From positions 5,947 through 69,946 of the forward strand of contig JAUNDK010000003.1 in assembly GCA_030526115.1 (NCBI GenBank): DNA of 64,000 bases, read 5' to 3'. Numbering within the stretch: position 1 is the stretch's first letter; every line of letters begins with the position of its first letter. The position numbers were made by a program, and so were the translations under genes. A model generated the notes under the pieces. That model saw only the letters and a list, made by a program, of their open reading frames with translations, had not been told where the DNA came from and did no database searches. This DNA comes from Clostridia bacterium (GTDB taxonomy: Bacteria; Bacillota; Clostridia; Oscillospirales; Acutalibacteraceae). Below are positions 23,861 to 32,960 of the stretch, in pieces.

Positions 23861-24883
23861 TTATCTGCTGTTATCAAGAGCTTCGGCACAAAGACCCCAG
23901 AAGTAATACTGTCTGACATCTTCGCCGTATTTGATTATCGGCATGTGTTCTTTTGGAATGTATCGGGAAACAAAGCGTTTTATTTCTTCAATAATATCGT
24001 TATCGATTGCTTCTCCTGTGAAAACAATGAGCTCCGGGTTAACGGTACAGCACAGAGATATCACACTTGTAGATGCGGATTCCACAACGTTCCTGCTTTC
24101 AAGACTGTGAAAGGTTGTTTTGTTATTCTCATCAACGGTAAAAACATCGAAGTTTTTATATACAAGGTGACATACCTCACCGGCAAATCTTGTATTGCCC
24201 ATGTGAACCTTACCGTCAATTACTATTCCGCAGCCGGGCTGAATATCTTTGAAATAGGCGAGAAGAGCCATGTCATTTTTGCTTTCAACAAGCTCATCGG
24301 CAAAGGAGTAAACACCAAGAGCCATGGCGTTGGTGTCATTCTCAATGGTGACGGGCAGATTAAATCTCTTTTCAATAAGTGTTTTCAGGTCAATTCCGTT
24401 CAGATTATCTATTCCGCTGGACTGAACCCTGCCATCATAGTAAAAACCTGAAATACCCAGAGAAATATATCTGATTTTAGGTTCTTCTTCAATCTGTTCT
24501 TCAATGTAATCTATGATTGTGTGTTCGTCAATATGTCTGTAACTTCTGGTATCATCTGTGAGTATGGTGCCCATTAAGTCCGTTACTGCGGAGTTGATTG
24601 TAAGTGCACCTTCTTCATTGGTGAAAAGGCACAGAACATAAGCAAAGCTCTCGTTAAACCTGTAACTTTTAGGTGGTCTGCCTATGGAAGGGGCCACAGA
24701 TTCTGTTTCCAGAATTTCACCTGTTTCGGCAAGTTCGTTGAGTATGGTATTGCAGGTGGCAACACTCAGCCCGGTCATCTGAGCAATAACATTTTTTGTT
24801 CCGCTCTCAATGGATTTCAGGGCAGACTTGATAAGTTCCACATTGTGATTCTTAACCTGATTTACGCTGCTGATTTCTCGCAT
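23861..24883 (-). CDS. ROK family transcriptional regulator
   Basis: 340-residue repressor-type ROK protein. Residues 10-75 form a winged helix-turn-helix (VIAQMTGLSVATCNTILNELAETGEI). The rest is a ROK sugar-kinase-like fold with the signature GCGIVIDGKVHMGNTRFAGEVCHL. The ATP-binding DxGGT motif expected at the start of the ROK domain is absent, and no clear CxCGxxGC zinc motif is seen, so kinase activity is unlikely. It probably senses a sugar or sugar phosphate. It has a perfect-consensus promoter overlapped by an inverted repeat, hinting at autoregulation. No sugar operon is adjacent, so the target is unknown. Confidence 0.85.
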   Translation of the reverse strand: MREISSVNQVKNHNVELIKSALKSIESGTKNVIAQMTGLSVATCNTILNELAETGEILETESVAPSIGRPPKSYRFNESFAYVLCLFTNEEGALTINSAVTDLMGTILTDDTRSYRHIDEHTIIDYIEEQIEEEPKIRYISLGISGFYYDGRVQSSGIDNLNGIDLKTLIEKRFNLPVTIENDTNAMALGVYSFADELVESKNDMALLAYFKDIQPGCGIVIDGKVHMGNTRFAGEVCHLVYKNFDVFTVDENNKTTFHSLESRNVVESASTSVISLCCTVNPELIVFTGEAIDNDIIEEIKRFVSRYIPKEHMPIIKYGEDVRQYYFWGLCAEALDNSR

Positions 24884-24901
24884 GATTCAGCCACCTTTCG
24901 T

Positions 24902-24959
24902 TTATAATAAGTCTTTTAAAAATTATTTTTATTATAAAATCAATACGCGGTTGTGTCAA
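24902..24959 (-). promoter_or_regulatory. Consensus promoter and inverted repeat of the ROK gene
   Basis: Minus strand: TTGACA (24954-24959), 17-nt spacer, TATAAT (24931-24936). TTATAAT (24902-24908) and ATTATAA (24931-24937) form a 7-bp inverted repeat, one arm lying on the -10. It is a candidate operator for the ROK protein itself. Confidence 0.65.
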
Positions 24960-25001
24960 TGTGCAAATATTACAAAAAAATGGGGTAAATCCTGATATAA
25001 A

Positions 25002-25032
25002 GAAAAAAACCGCCTCGAAACCTCGAAGCGGT
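25002..25032 (-). terminator. Intrinsic terminator after ptsH
   Basis: Minus strand stem ACCGCTTCGAG...CTCGAGGCGGT-like arms around a short loop, followed by TTTTTTTC. It is 20 bp past the ptsH stop. Confidence 0.82.
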
Positions 25033-25054
25033 AGTTTTTTCGCAAAAGGAACGA

Positions 25055-25318
25055 TTATTCAGTAAAGCCGGACTTTACGAGAGCAACAAGGCTCTCAACA
25101 GCGTCCTGATCATCAGCGCCGTCAGCGATGATGCGGATGCTTGTTCCACCAACGATACCGAGGGAAAGAACACCGAGAAGGGACTTAGCGTTTACTCTTC
25201 TCTCCTCCTTCTCAACCCAGATGGAAGACTTGAATTCGTTAGCCTTCTGGATGAAGAATGTAGCTGGACGAGCATGTAAACCAACCTGATTCTCAACCAT
25301 AACTTCCTTATCGTACAT
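25055..25318 (-). CDS. ptsH: Phosphocarrier protein HPr
   Basis: 87-residue HPr of the phosphotransferase system. The phosphorylatable histidine is His15 in VGLHARPA, and the HPr-kinase regulatory serine is Ser46 in NAKSLLGVLSLG, as in Firmicute HPr. Having both sites favours HPr over Crh, which lacks His15. It accepts phosphate from enzyme I and, as P-Ser46-HPr, acts as CcpA co-repressor. Here it stands alone without ptsI, with its own promoter and terminator, an arrangement common in Clostridia. Confidence 0.95.
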   Translation of the reverse strand: MYDKEVMVENQVGLHARPATFFIQKANEFKSSIWVEKEERRVNAKSLLGVLSLGIVGGTSIRIIADGADDQDAVESLVALVKSGFTE

Positions 25319-25394
25319 TTTGATTCACTCTCCTGTTAAGTTTGTGTAGATTAAATTTATGTTAGATTATTAGTCTTACTAAACTACAATCAGT

Positions 25395-25422
25395 ATTATA
25401 TCACAATATTTCTATCCGTCAA
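25395..25422 (-). promoter_or_regulatory. Promoter of ptsH
   Basis: Minus strand: TTGACG (25417-25422), 16-nt spacer, TATAAT (25395-25400) with an extended TG upstream of the -10. Confidence 0.7.
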
Positions 25423-25592
25423 TAAATATCCGTTAATTTCTCATACTTGCCCTATATTGCCCAAAACTTTTGCACATGAATTGTGCATCATGAACTAAAT
25501 CTTTTCCACAAATTATAAACATAAAAAGTTTTTACGGCATATCATACTATATTTCTTAAGATATTTTTCAACTATATGGATATATTAACCAA

Positions 25593-26336
25593 TCAGATAA
25601 GCTGATTATCGGCTTTGAGTTCTTCGATATATTTTCTGTCTTTGTCGGTGAGTTCAGCATATTCCAGCATATCGGGACGGTGCCTGAGAGTAACTTCAAG
25701 GCTCTTTTTATGTTTCCAGTCCTCAACTTTTGCGTGGTCGCCGGATGTGAGAACCTCAGGAACTTTTCTTCCGTGAAATTCCGCTGGTCTTGTGTACTGT
25801 GGGTACTCGAGAAGTCCGTTATAATGGCTTTCCTCTGTGAAACAGGTGTCCTCGGCAAGAACTCCCGGAATCATACGGCTTACGGCATCTGCCACAATCA
25901 TAGCAGGCATCTCCCCGCCGGTAAGAACATAATCACCGCAGGAAAGTTCCTCATCTATGTACTCATCAAGGATTCTCTCGTCAACACCTTCGTAGTGTCC
26001 GCAGAGTATGCAGATGTTCTTTTTGGTTGCGAGTTCTCGAACCTTTGCCTGGTTAAGCACATTTCCCCTTGGGGACATGTATATCATATATGGCTTTTCG
26101 CCGAGGTGTTCCGTAAGTGTGTCAAGGGCTTCTGCGATGGGTTCCGGTTTTAAGAGCATACCCTTGCCGCCGCCAAAGGGGAGATCATCAACTCTTTTGT
26201 GCTTATCGTGGGCATAATTGCGAAGCTGGTGAAAGCACATCTGAAGGTAACCTCTTTTTCTTGCTCTGCCGACTATGCTCTCATTCATAAGAGCCTCGCA
26301 CATTTCGGGGAAAAGTGTGATAATATCTATTCTCAT
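25593..26336 (-). CDS. trmD: tRNA (guanine37-N1)-methyltransferase
   Basis: 247-residue SPOUT methyltransferase that makes m1G37 and guards the reading frame. MRIDIITLFPEM at the start, YMSPRGNV, and the knotted SAM site CGHYEGVDERI plus DYVLTGGEMPAM are all present. Length is normal. Its start overlaps the rimM stop by one base (TAATG), so translation is coupled. The usual rpsP and rplS partners are not adjacent. Confidence 0.97.
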   Translation of the reverse strand: MRIDIITLFPEMCEALMNESIVGRARKRGYLQMCFHQLRNYAHDKHKRVDDLPFGGGKGMLLKPEPIAEALDTLTEHLGEKPYMIYMSPRGNVLNQAKVRELATKKNICILCGHYEGVDERILDEYIDEELSCGDYVLTGGEMPAMIVADAVSRMIPGVLAEDTCFTEESHYNGLLEYPQYTRPAEFHGRKVPEVLTSGDHAKVEDWKHKKSLEVTLRHRPDMLEYAELTDKDRKYIEELKADNQLI

Positions 26337-26863
26337 TATTCTTTGTCCTCGATTACATCATCATCAAAAATTCCGGGAATAGGAAGAATCTCAATTCTGT
26401 TGGCATCAATATCGGTATTTTTAATCATGTGCTTTACAGCAGGGAAGAGATATTCCTTTTCGTCTTTGATGATTTTATAAACATCATTTGCGGGTGCCTG
26501 AATTACATCGTAGATAATACCATAGTTTGCACCTGTGTTACCGTCGAAAACTTCAAGACCGATTAAATCATCTATGAAATATCTGCCCTCAGGGAGTTTT
26601 ACATCGTTGCGGTTGAAATAGAGAACCTTGCCGCGCATTGTGTCTGCCTGAGTCGGATTGTCTATTCCCTCAACTGTGATAAGAAGCTGACTCTTGTGAA
26701 CTCTTGAGGTTTTAAGTCCCAGGTCTTTCCTGCCTTCATCGAGGTAAAGCTTTTTTATTTTTTTGAGAGCCTCGGGGCTGTCCATCCAAGGATCTACTCT
26801 CATTTCACCTCTGACACCGTGGGTGCCGACTATCTGACCTGCTTCTAAAAATTCTTTTTTCAT
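26336..26863 (-). CDS. rimM: Ribosome maturation factor RimM
   Basis: 175-residue 16S rRNA processing protein that binds S19 during 30S head maturation. The N-terminal RimM barrel starts EAGQIVGTHGVRGEMRVDPW, and the C-terminal PRC-barrel is seen in DLIGLEVFDGNTGANYGIIYD and ILPIPGIFDDD. It is coupled to trmD. AGGAG lies 9 bases upstream of its ATG. Confidence 0.95.
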   Translation of the reverse strand: MKKEFLEAGQIVGTHGVRGEMRVDPWMDSPEALKKIKKLYLDEGRKDLGLKTSRVHKSQLLITVEGIDNPTQADTMRGKVLYFNRNDVKLPEGRYFIDDLIGLEVFDGNTGANYGIIYDVIQAPANDVYKIIKDEKEYLFPAVKHMIKNTDIDANRIEILPIPGIFDDDVIEDKE

Positions 26864-26989
26864 ATTAAATAAGCTCCTGTCTTTAAATTCAAACTGTTCT
26901 GTTTGTCAATAATACCATATTTTTTGCCATTTGTCATTTAATCTTTTAGTTTGTCGTGAGTTCACAAATTGAAATAAATATGATAAAAT

Positions 26990-27114
26990 AACAAATCGGT
27001 GAATTGTTCACAACTGAGGGTTTAGAAATTGGCTGTGAACCTTAAATCGGCTTTTTGCCGGTTTCTAAATTCTTAATTGACATTAAAAGAAGACTGAAAG
27101 GAAAGTAAAGAAAA
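26990..27114 (+). promoter_or_regulatory. Promoter and folded 5' leader of typA
   Basis: A promoter TTCACA, 17-nt spacer, TAAAAT ends near 26988. The following 120-nt leader has four pairing segments. GTTCACA (27006-27012) pairs with TGTGAAC (27034-27040). TTTAGAAATTGG (27021-27032) pairs with CCGGTTTCTAAA (27058-27069). A compact hairpin AAATCGGC, TTTTT, GCCGGTTT uses part of the last segment. The first two stems interleave (a-b-a'-b'), so they form a pseudoknot or exclude each other. Confidence 0.45.
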
Positions 27115-28950
27115 ATGGCGGTCATTACAAGAGAAGATTTACGAAATGTTGCTATTATTGCCCACGTTGACCACGGTAAGACCACACTGGTTGACCAGCT
27201 CTTAAAGCAGAGCGGTATTTTCAGAGCAAACGAAGCAGTAGCCGAGCGTGTTATGGACTCCGGCGACCTTGAGAGAGAAAGAGGTATCACAATTCTCTCC
27301 AAGAATACAGCTGTTATGTATAAGGATACAAAGATCAATATCGTTGATACTCCAGGTCATGCCGATTTCGGTGGTGAGGTTGAGCGTATCCTCATGATGG
27401 TTGACGGTGTTCTCCTCCTCGTTGATGCTTTCGAGGGTTGCATGCCACAGACAAGATTCGTTCTCAAGAAGGCTCTCGGTCTCGGAAAGAAGGCTGTTGT
27501 TGTTGTAAACAAGATTGACCGTCCGGGCGCAAGACCTGCAGAGGTTGTTGACGAAGTTCTCGACCTTTTCATTGAGCTTGGTGCCGATGAAGACCAGTGC
27601 GATTTCCCTGTTGTTTACGCATCAGGTCGTGACGGTTACGCTACATACGATCCGCTCGAGGGTGGCACAGACATGGAGCCTCTTTTCGAGACTATCCTCA
27701 AAGAAATTCCTGCTCCTACAGGTGACCCTGACGGTCCTACTCAGGTTCTTTTCTCAAACATCGACTATGATGATTACATCGGCAGAATCGGTGTAGGCCG
27801 TGTTGAGAGAGGTACTCTCAAGGTTGGTCAGAATGTTACAATCTGCGGCGGTCAGGATGACGATAAATACAATGCAAGAATCGGTAAGCTCTACCAGTTC
27901 GAGGGACTCAAGAGAATGGAATATCAGTCCGCTTCCGTCGGTGACCTCGTATGTGTATCAGGTATTGCAGACCTCACAATCGGTCAGACAGCATGTGACC
28001 CTGAGAATGTAGATCCGCTCCCATTCGTAAAAATCGATGAACCGACAGTTTCCATGATTTTCATGGTTAACAACTCTCCTTTCGCAGGCAGAGAGGGTAA
28101 GTTCGTCACATCAAGAAACCTTCGTGACCGTCTTTTCAAAGAAGTTGAGACAAACGTTGCCATGAGAGTTGAGGAAACTGACACAACAGATGCATTCAAG
28201 GTTTCAGGCCGTGGTGAGCTTCACCTCTCTATCCTCATCGAGCAGATGAGACGCCAGAACTACGAGTTCCAGGTTTCCACACCAAAGGTAATCATGAAGA
28301 AGGACAAGGACGGCACTCTCCTTGAGCCAATGGAGCTTCTCATGATTGAGGTTCCCGATAACTACGTTGGCGCTGTTATGGAGAAGCTCGGCTCCAGAAA
28401 AGCTGAAATTCTCAACATGGGTACAAGAGACACAGGAACAACTCACCTCGAGTTCAGAATTCCTGCAAGAGGTCTCATGGGTTATCGTTCAGAGTTTCTT
28501 TCCGATACAAACGGTAACGGTATCATGAACAACATTTTCGACTGCTACGAGCCTTACAAGGGAGACATTCAGTCAAGAAGCCAGGGTTCCATCGTAGCCC
28601 ACGAGACAGGTGAGTCCACAGCCTACGGACTTTTCTATGCTCAGGACAGAGGCCGTATGTTCATTGGTGCGGGTGTTGAGGTTTACGAGGGTATGATCGT
28701 AGGTTCCAACCCAAAGAACGAAGACATCACAGTTAACGTCTGCAAGAAGAAGCACGCAACAAATACACGTTCTTCCAGCGCAGACGAGGCATTAAGACTT
28801 GTTCCGCATACAGTTCTTTCCCTTGAGCAGTGCCTCGAGTTCATCGCTGACGATGAGCTTGTTGAAGTAACACCAAAGAGCATCAGAATGAGAAAGAAGA
28901 TTCTCGACAAGGAACAGCGCCTCAAGGCATTCAGCAAAACAAAGAAGTAA
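27115..28950 (+). CDS. typA: Translational GTPase TypA/BipA
   Basis: 611-residue ribosome-associated GTPase involved in 50S assembly at low temperature and stress responses. G1 is AHVDHGKTTL (residues 16-25), the switch region has RERGITI, G3 is DTPGHADFGGE, and G4 is NKID. EF-G-like domains III and V and the BipA-specific C-terminal domain (HATNTRSSSADEALRL...LEFIADDELVEVTP) follow. Length is normal. AAAGGAAAG precedes the ATG. It has its own promoter and a structured leader. Confidence 0.97.
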   Translation: MAVITREDLRNVAIIAHVDHGKTTLVDQLLKQSGIFRANEAVAERVMDSGDLERERGITILSKNTAVMYKDTKINIVDTPGHADFGGEVERILMMVDGVLLLVDAFEGCMPQTRFVLKKALGLGKKAVVVVNKIDRPGARPAEVVDEVLDLFIELGADEDQCDFPVVYASGRDGYATYDPLEGGTDMEPLFETILKEIPAPTGDPDGPTQVLFSNIDYDDYIGRIGVGRVERGTLKVGQNVTICGGQDDDKYNARIGKLYQFEGLKRMEYQSASVGDLVCVSGIADLTIGQTACDPENVDPLPFVKIDEPTVSMIFMVNNSPFAGREGKFVTSRNLRDRLFKEVETNVAMRVEETDTTDAFKVSGRGELHLSILIEQMRRQNYEFQVSTPKVIMKKDKDGTLLEPMELLMIEVPDNYVGAVMEKLGSRKAEILNMGTRDTGTTHLEFRIPARGLMGYRSEFLSDTNGNGIMNNIFDCYEPYKGDIQSRSQGSIVAHETGESTAYGLFYAQDRGRMFIGAGVEVYEGMIVGSNPKNEDITVNVCKKKHATNTRSSSADEALRLVPHTVLSLEQCLEFIADDELVEVTPKSIRMRKKILDKEQRLKAFSKTKK

Positions 28951-28992
28951 TAAACTTTTCAACAATATCTTTACAGAACGGAGGAAAACTAA

Positions 28993-30687
28993 GTGAATAT
29001 AGTTATACTCGACCTTGAATGGAATGCGGCGTATTCCAGAAAAATTCACGGCTATATTAACGAGATAATCGAATTCGGAGCAGTCAAGTGTGATGAAAAG
29101 CTCAATGTAATCAGCACATTTTCCTCCTTTGTAAAGCTTTCCGTAGGAAAGAAAATTTCCAATATAGTTTCAGAGCTCACATCCATTAAGGATGAAAACC
29201 TCTCAGATGCCATGCCTTTCATGCAGGTTGTATCAAAGTTCAAGCGCTGGGCAGGGGACAGCCTTATCATGACATGGGGTATTTCCGATATTCAGACTCT
29301 TATAGAGAACTGCCGTTATTTCAGCGGAGCAGAACATATTCCGTTCCTTTCCTCTTACTGCGATGCTCAGCTTTACTGCGAGAGCATGCTCGGACTTCTG
29401 AACACAGGCGAACAGCTTGGTCTTAACAAAGCGGCTGAAATGCTTAATATAGATGTAAGCTCCCTCATTCATCACAGAGCCCTTGGAGACAGCATGATTA
29501 CTCTGGAGATACTCAACAAGATTTATTCTCCGAGCACCTGTGCTCCTTTTGTGGAAAATGCCCTCAAAGAGGAGTTCTATCGCAAAATGACTTTCAGAAC
29601 CTCTTTTATCTGTGATTTCGATCACCCTGAGGTTAAGAAGCAGTTAAGTGCATTCAAATGCGAGAAATGCGGAGGCGACTGTCAGAGAACAGGCAAGTGG
29701 AGCTTAAGAAACAAAAAATTCTCCGCAAACTTCAGATGCTCCGGCTGTGGCTATCTCTTCACAGGCAGAGTTCAGCTCAAGCAGAAATACGAGGGTATTA
29801 CAGTGACTACAAAATCAGTACCGCTTCCGATAATCGAAAAGCCCAGGGATGCAAAATCAGGCCCTGTCGGTAACATGAATCTCACAGTATGTGAGAACGG
29901 CGCAGGTCTGCTCACATTCAGAAGCTTTGAGAAAATCGAAGGAATAAAGCATGCGTTTTCCACAAGACTCGGTGGAAAAAGTGAAAACGAGTTCGCATCC
30001 ATGAACTTAGGCTTAAGACGTGGTGATAACGACGATCTTGTCTATGAAAATTTTGCTATTTTCACATCTGCCCTCGGTGTAGATAAAAACTACCTCGTTG
30101 CAGGTGCCCAGGACCACCACACAAACATTCGCCGTGTAACTAAGGCAGAGGGTGGAATCGGCATTTACAGACCAAAGGACATGGAAAGCATCGACGGTCT
30201 CTGCACAGATGACCCGGGTGTAACTCTTGTAGTATATGCCGCAGACTGTGTACCGCTTTACTATTATGACCCGGAGCATAAGGCAATAGGCCTTGCCCAT
30301 GCGGGCTGGAGAGGAACAGCAAATGACATGGCGGGAACCATGGTTAGAAAAATGCAGACAGAATTCGGCACAGACCCTCATAAGCTCATTGTAGCGATAG
30401 GTCCTTCCATCGGTCCTGAATCCTTCGAGGTTGATAAGCCGTGTGCTGATGAATTCCTTGCGACAGAGGGTATGGATGCCTTTGTAACAGACGACAAAAA
30501 CGGAAAATATCATGTTGACCTTTGGGCGGTGAACCGGGAGTTCCTCGTCAGAGCAGGCGTGAAGTTTGAAAACATAGAAATAGGTAATGTAGATACTTAC
30601 ATTGAATCAGATTTAATATTCTCACACAGAAAGACAAGGGGACAGCGCGGTTCCAATGCCGGCTTCCTTCAGATTGATGAAAAATGA
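28993..30687 (+). CDS. Three-domain fusion: DEDDh exonuclease, zinc ribbon, and PgeF/YlmD purine nucleoside phosphorylase domain
   Basis: 564-residue protein. Residues 1-185 are a DnaQ-like 3'-5' exonuclease: ExoI DLEW (Asp7, Glu9), ExoII around Asp99 in ISDIQTL, and ExoIII HRALGD (about 162-167). Residues about 220-255 form a zinc ribbon (CEKCGGDC and CSGCGY). Residues 295-564 are a full PgeF/YlmD (laccase-domain) enzyme with AGAQDHHTNI, YAADCVPLYYY, GLAHAGWRGTA and a HRKTRGQRGSNAG end. Stand-alone PgeF proteins are about 270 residues and edit peptidoglycan precursors or act on purine nucleosides. The frame is continuous with no ribosome binding site before Met295, so this looks like a genuine fusion. 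The radical SAM gene overlaps by 4 bases. Confidence 0.87.
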   Translation: MNIVILDLEWNAAYSRKIHGYINEIIEFGAVKCDEKLNVISTFSSFVKLSVGKKISNIVSELTSIKDENLSDAMPFMQVVSKFKRWAGDSLIMTWGISDIQTLIENCRYFSGAEHIPFLSSYCDAQLYCESMLGLLNTGEQLGLNKAAEMLNIDVSSLIHHRALGDSMITLEILNKIYSPSTCAPFVENALKEEFYRKMTFRTSFICDFDHPEVKKQLSAFKCEKCGGDCQRTGKWSLRNKKFSANFRCSGCGYLFTGRVQLKQKYEGITVTTKSVPLPIIEKPRDAKSGPVGNMNLTVCENGAGLLTFRSFEKIEGIKHAFSTRLGGKSENEFASMNLGLRRGDNDDLVYENFAIFTSALGVDKNYLVAGAQDHHTNIRRVTKAEGGIGIYRPKDMESIDGLCTDDPGVTLVVYAADCVPLYYYDPEHKAIGLAHAGWRGTANDMAGTMVRKMQTEFGTDPHKLIVAIGPSIGPESFEVDKPCADEFLATEGMDAFVTDDKNGKYHVDLWAVNREFLVRAGVKFENIEIGNVDTYIESDLIFSHRKTRGQRGSNAGFLQIDEK

Positions 30688-31565
30688 ATAACTGCAGACT
30701 TTGTCCACGAAATTGTGGAATAGACAGATCTGAGCTGATAGGTTACTGCGGGAGAACGGATAAACTTACCGTTGCCCGCAGTTCTTTGCATATGTGGGAG
30801 GAACCACCCATAAGCGGCAAAAACGGCTCAGGAACAATATTTTTTACAGGATGTAATTTAAGGTGTATATTCTGTCAGAATCACGATATAAGCACCGGGG
30901 ATAATATGGGAAAAGAAGTTACCCCCGAAGAACTAAACGAAATGTTCTTCGAGCTTATAGAGCAGGGGGCGCATAATATTAACCTTGTCACACCCACACA
31001 TTATGCCGATAAAATAGCCGAGGCACTCAGAATCAGAAAACTACCTGTTCCGGTTGTGTATAACTGCGGAGGTTATGAGAGTGTGGAAACATTAAGAATG
31101 TTCGAGGGACTTGTGGATATATGGCTCCCGGACTTCAAATACGCAGAAGATAAACTTGGTGAATCTCTCTCAAAGGTGAATAATTACTCATCCGTGGCAG
31201 AGGCGGCACTCACAGAAATGTTGCGCCAGCAGCCTCAGAATGTCTTTGACGAAAACGGCATGATGTTAAAGGGTGTAATAGTCCGTCATCTTATACTTCC
31301 GCTTCATACAAAGAACTCCATTGCCGTACTTGAAACCATGGCAGAGAAATTCCCCGGAGTTCTTGTAAGCCTTATGGCGCAGTACACTCCTATAAAGGAA
31401 TTCGAGGATTTTCCCGAGCTTAACCGCGGAATAACAAAAAGGGAATATGACAAGGTTCTTGATAAAATGGATGAGCTGGGAATAGACGGCTTTGTTCAGG
31501 ACAGAACCGCCAAGGGAGAAAAATTTATTCCGGATTTTTCCATGTTCAGCAAGAAACCGGATTGA
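30684..31565 (+). CDS. Radical SAM protein, pyruvate formate-lyase-activating enzyme-like
   Basis: 293-residue radical SAM protein. The SAM/4Fe-4S motif is CNLRCIFCQ (about residues 53-61, CxxxCxxC). An N-terminal Cys cluster CRLCPRNCGIDR...GYCGR is typical of the PflA-related COG1313 group rather than true PflA. A glycine-rich NLVTPTHYADK strand and C-terminal VLVSLMAQYTPIKE also match. Substrate unknown. It overlaps the exonuclease-PgeF fusion by 4 bases, so translation is coupled. No pfl gene is nearby. Confidence 0.88.
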   Translation: MNNCRLCPRNCGIDRSELIGYCGRTDKLTVARSSLHMWEEPPISGKNGSGTIFFTGCNLRCIFCQNHDISTGDNMGKEVTPEELNEMFFELIEQGAHNINLVTPTHYADKIAEALRIRKLPVPVVYNCGGYESVETLRMFEGLVDIWLPDFKYAEDKLGESLSKVNNYSSVAEAALTEMLRQQPQNVFDENGMMLKGVIVRHLILPLHTKNSIAVLETMAEKFPGVLVSLMAQYTPIKEFEDFPELNRGITKREYDKVLDKMDELGIDGFVQDRTAKGEKFIPDFSMFSKKPD

Positions 31566-31621
31566 TTTAGTGTGATAAAAGTTTTATACTTGTTTCAATA
31601 TTGTTTCAGGGAGGATGCATT

Positions 31622-32947
31622 ATGTATAACAATGCAGAATATGTAAACACAAACAAAGAATTATTTGACTTTATAGATAAGAGCCCAAGCCCGTTCCACG
31701 CTGTCGAGAACATGCGTAACTACCTCAAAGAGAACGGCTTTACAGAGCTTTCCGAAAAGAACAAATGGAAGGGTGTTATCACAGCAGGCGGAAAGTATTT
31801 CGCAGTAAGAAACAACTCCTCCGTTATCGCTTTCACTGTTCCGCAGAACACACAGGCAGGTTTCAGCATCCTTGCCGCACATTCCGATTCTCCTACTTTC
31901 AAGATTAAGGAACTCTCCGATATGAAGGTGGAGGGCAACTACACAAAGCTTAACACAGAGGGCTACGGCGGAATGATTATGTCCACATGGTTCGACAAGC
32001 CGCTTTCCGTTGCAGGTCGCCTTATCGTTAAGACAGAGAATGGCACAGCAACAAAGCTTGTTGATATCGACAGAGATTTCTGCGCTATTCCAAACCTTGC
32101 AATTCACATGAACCGTGAGATTAACAACGGCTACAAGTACAACGCCCAGAAGGATATGCTCCCGCTCATCGGTAACGAGAACGCAGATCTTGCGGCTCTC
32201 CTTGCAGAGTCAGCCGGGGTAAATAAAGAGGATATTCTCTCAAGTGATGTATTCCTTTACAACCGTCAGAAGGGTACTTTCTTCGGTGCTGATAACGAAT
32301 TTATCATGTGTCCTAAACTCGATGACTTACAGTGTGCTTTCTCTGCAATGAAGGCTATCACAGAGAGTGCCGAGTCAGACAGAATCAAAGTTTCCGCTGT
32401 ATTTGATAACGAAGAGGTTGGTTCAGGTACAAAGCAGGGTGCAGGTTCCACTTTCCTCTATGATACACTCACAAGAATTAACTCCGCCCTCGGTGGCGAT
32501 AACGAAGATTTTATCTGCCGTCTCTCAGATTCCTTCATGGTTTCCTGCGATAACGCTCATGCTGTTCACCCTAACTACACAGACAAGACAGATCCGACCA
32601 ACAGAAACTACCTCAACAAGGGTCTTGTAATAAAGTTCAATGCAAACCAGAAGTACACAACAGACGGTGTTTCCGCTGGAATCTTCAAGACAATCTGTGA
32701 CAGAAACGAAGTTCCTTACCAGGTCTTCCACAACCGTTCCGATATGCCGGGTGGTTCCACTTTAGGTAATATCTCCAATGCCCACGTTTCTCTCAACACT
32801 ATCGATATAGGTATTCCACAGCTTGCCATGCACTCCTCCTGTGAGACAGCAGGTGCAAAGGATACATTCGATACAATCAAGGCACTCAAAGCATTTTTAG
32901 AGGCGGATATCACAGAGACAGCCTGCGGAGAATACAGCGTAAAATAA
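31622..32947 (+). CDS. M18 family aminopeptidase
   Basis: 441-residue zinc aminopeptidase of family M18 (ApeB/aspartyl aminopeptidase-like), a tetrahedral cytosolic enzyme removing acidic or neutral N-terminal residues. Metal and catalytic motifs: AAHSDSPTFKIK (His, Asp), DNEEVGSGTKQGAG (Glu pair), SCDNAHAVHPNY (Asp), and a late MHSSCETAG His. The ATG at 31622 follows AGGGAGG. The Xaa-Pro aminopeptidase gene follows 13 bp later. Confidence 0.95.
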   Translation: MYNNAEYVNTNKELFDFIDKSPSPFHAVENMRNYLKENGFTELSEKNKWKGVITAGGKYFAVRNNSSVIAFTVPQNTQAGFSILAAHSDSPTFKIKELSDMKVEGNYTKLNTEGYGGMIMSTWFDKPLSVAGRLIVKTENGTATKLVDIDRDFCAIPNLAIHMNREINNGYKYNAQKDMLPLIGNENADLAALLAESAGVNKEDILSSDVFLYNRQKGTFFGADNEFIMCPKLDDLQCAFSAMKAITESAESDRIKVSAVFDNEEVGSGTKQGAGSTFLYDTLTRINSALGGDNEDFICRLSDSFMVSCDNAHAVHPNYTDKTDPTNRNYLNKGLVIKFNANQKYTTDGVSAGIFKTICDRNEVPYQVFHNRSDMPGGSTLGNISNAHVSLNTIDIGIPQLAMHSSCETAGAKDTFDTIKALKAFLEADITETACGEYSVK

Positions 32948-32960
32948 GGAGAGACCCATA

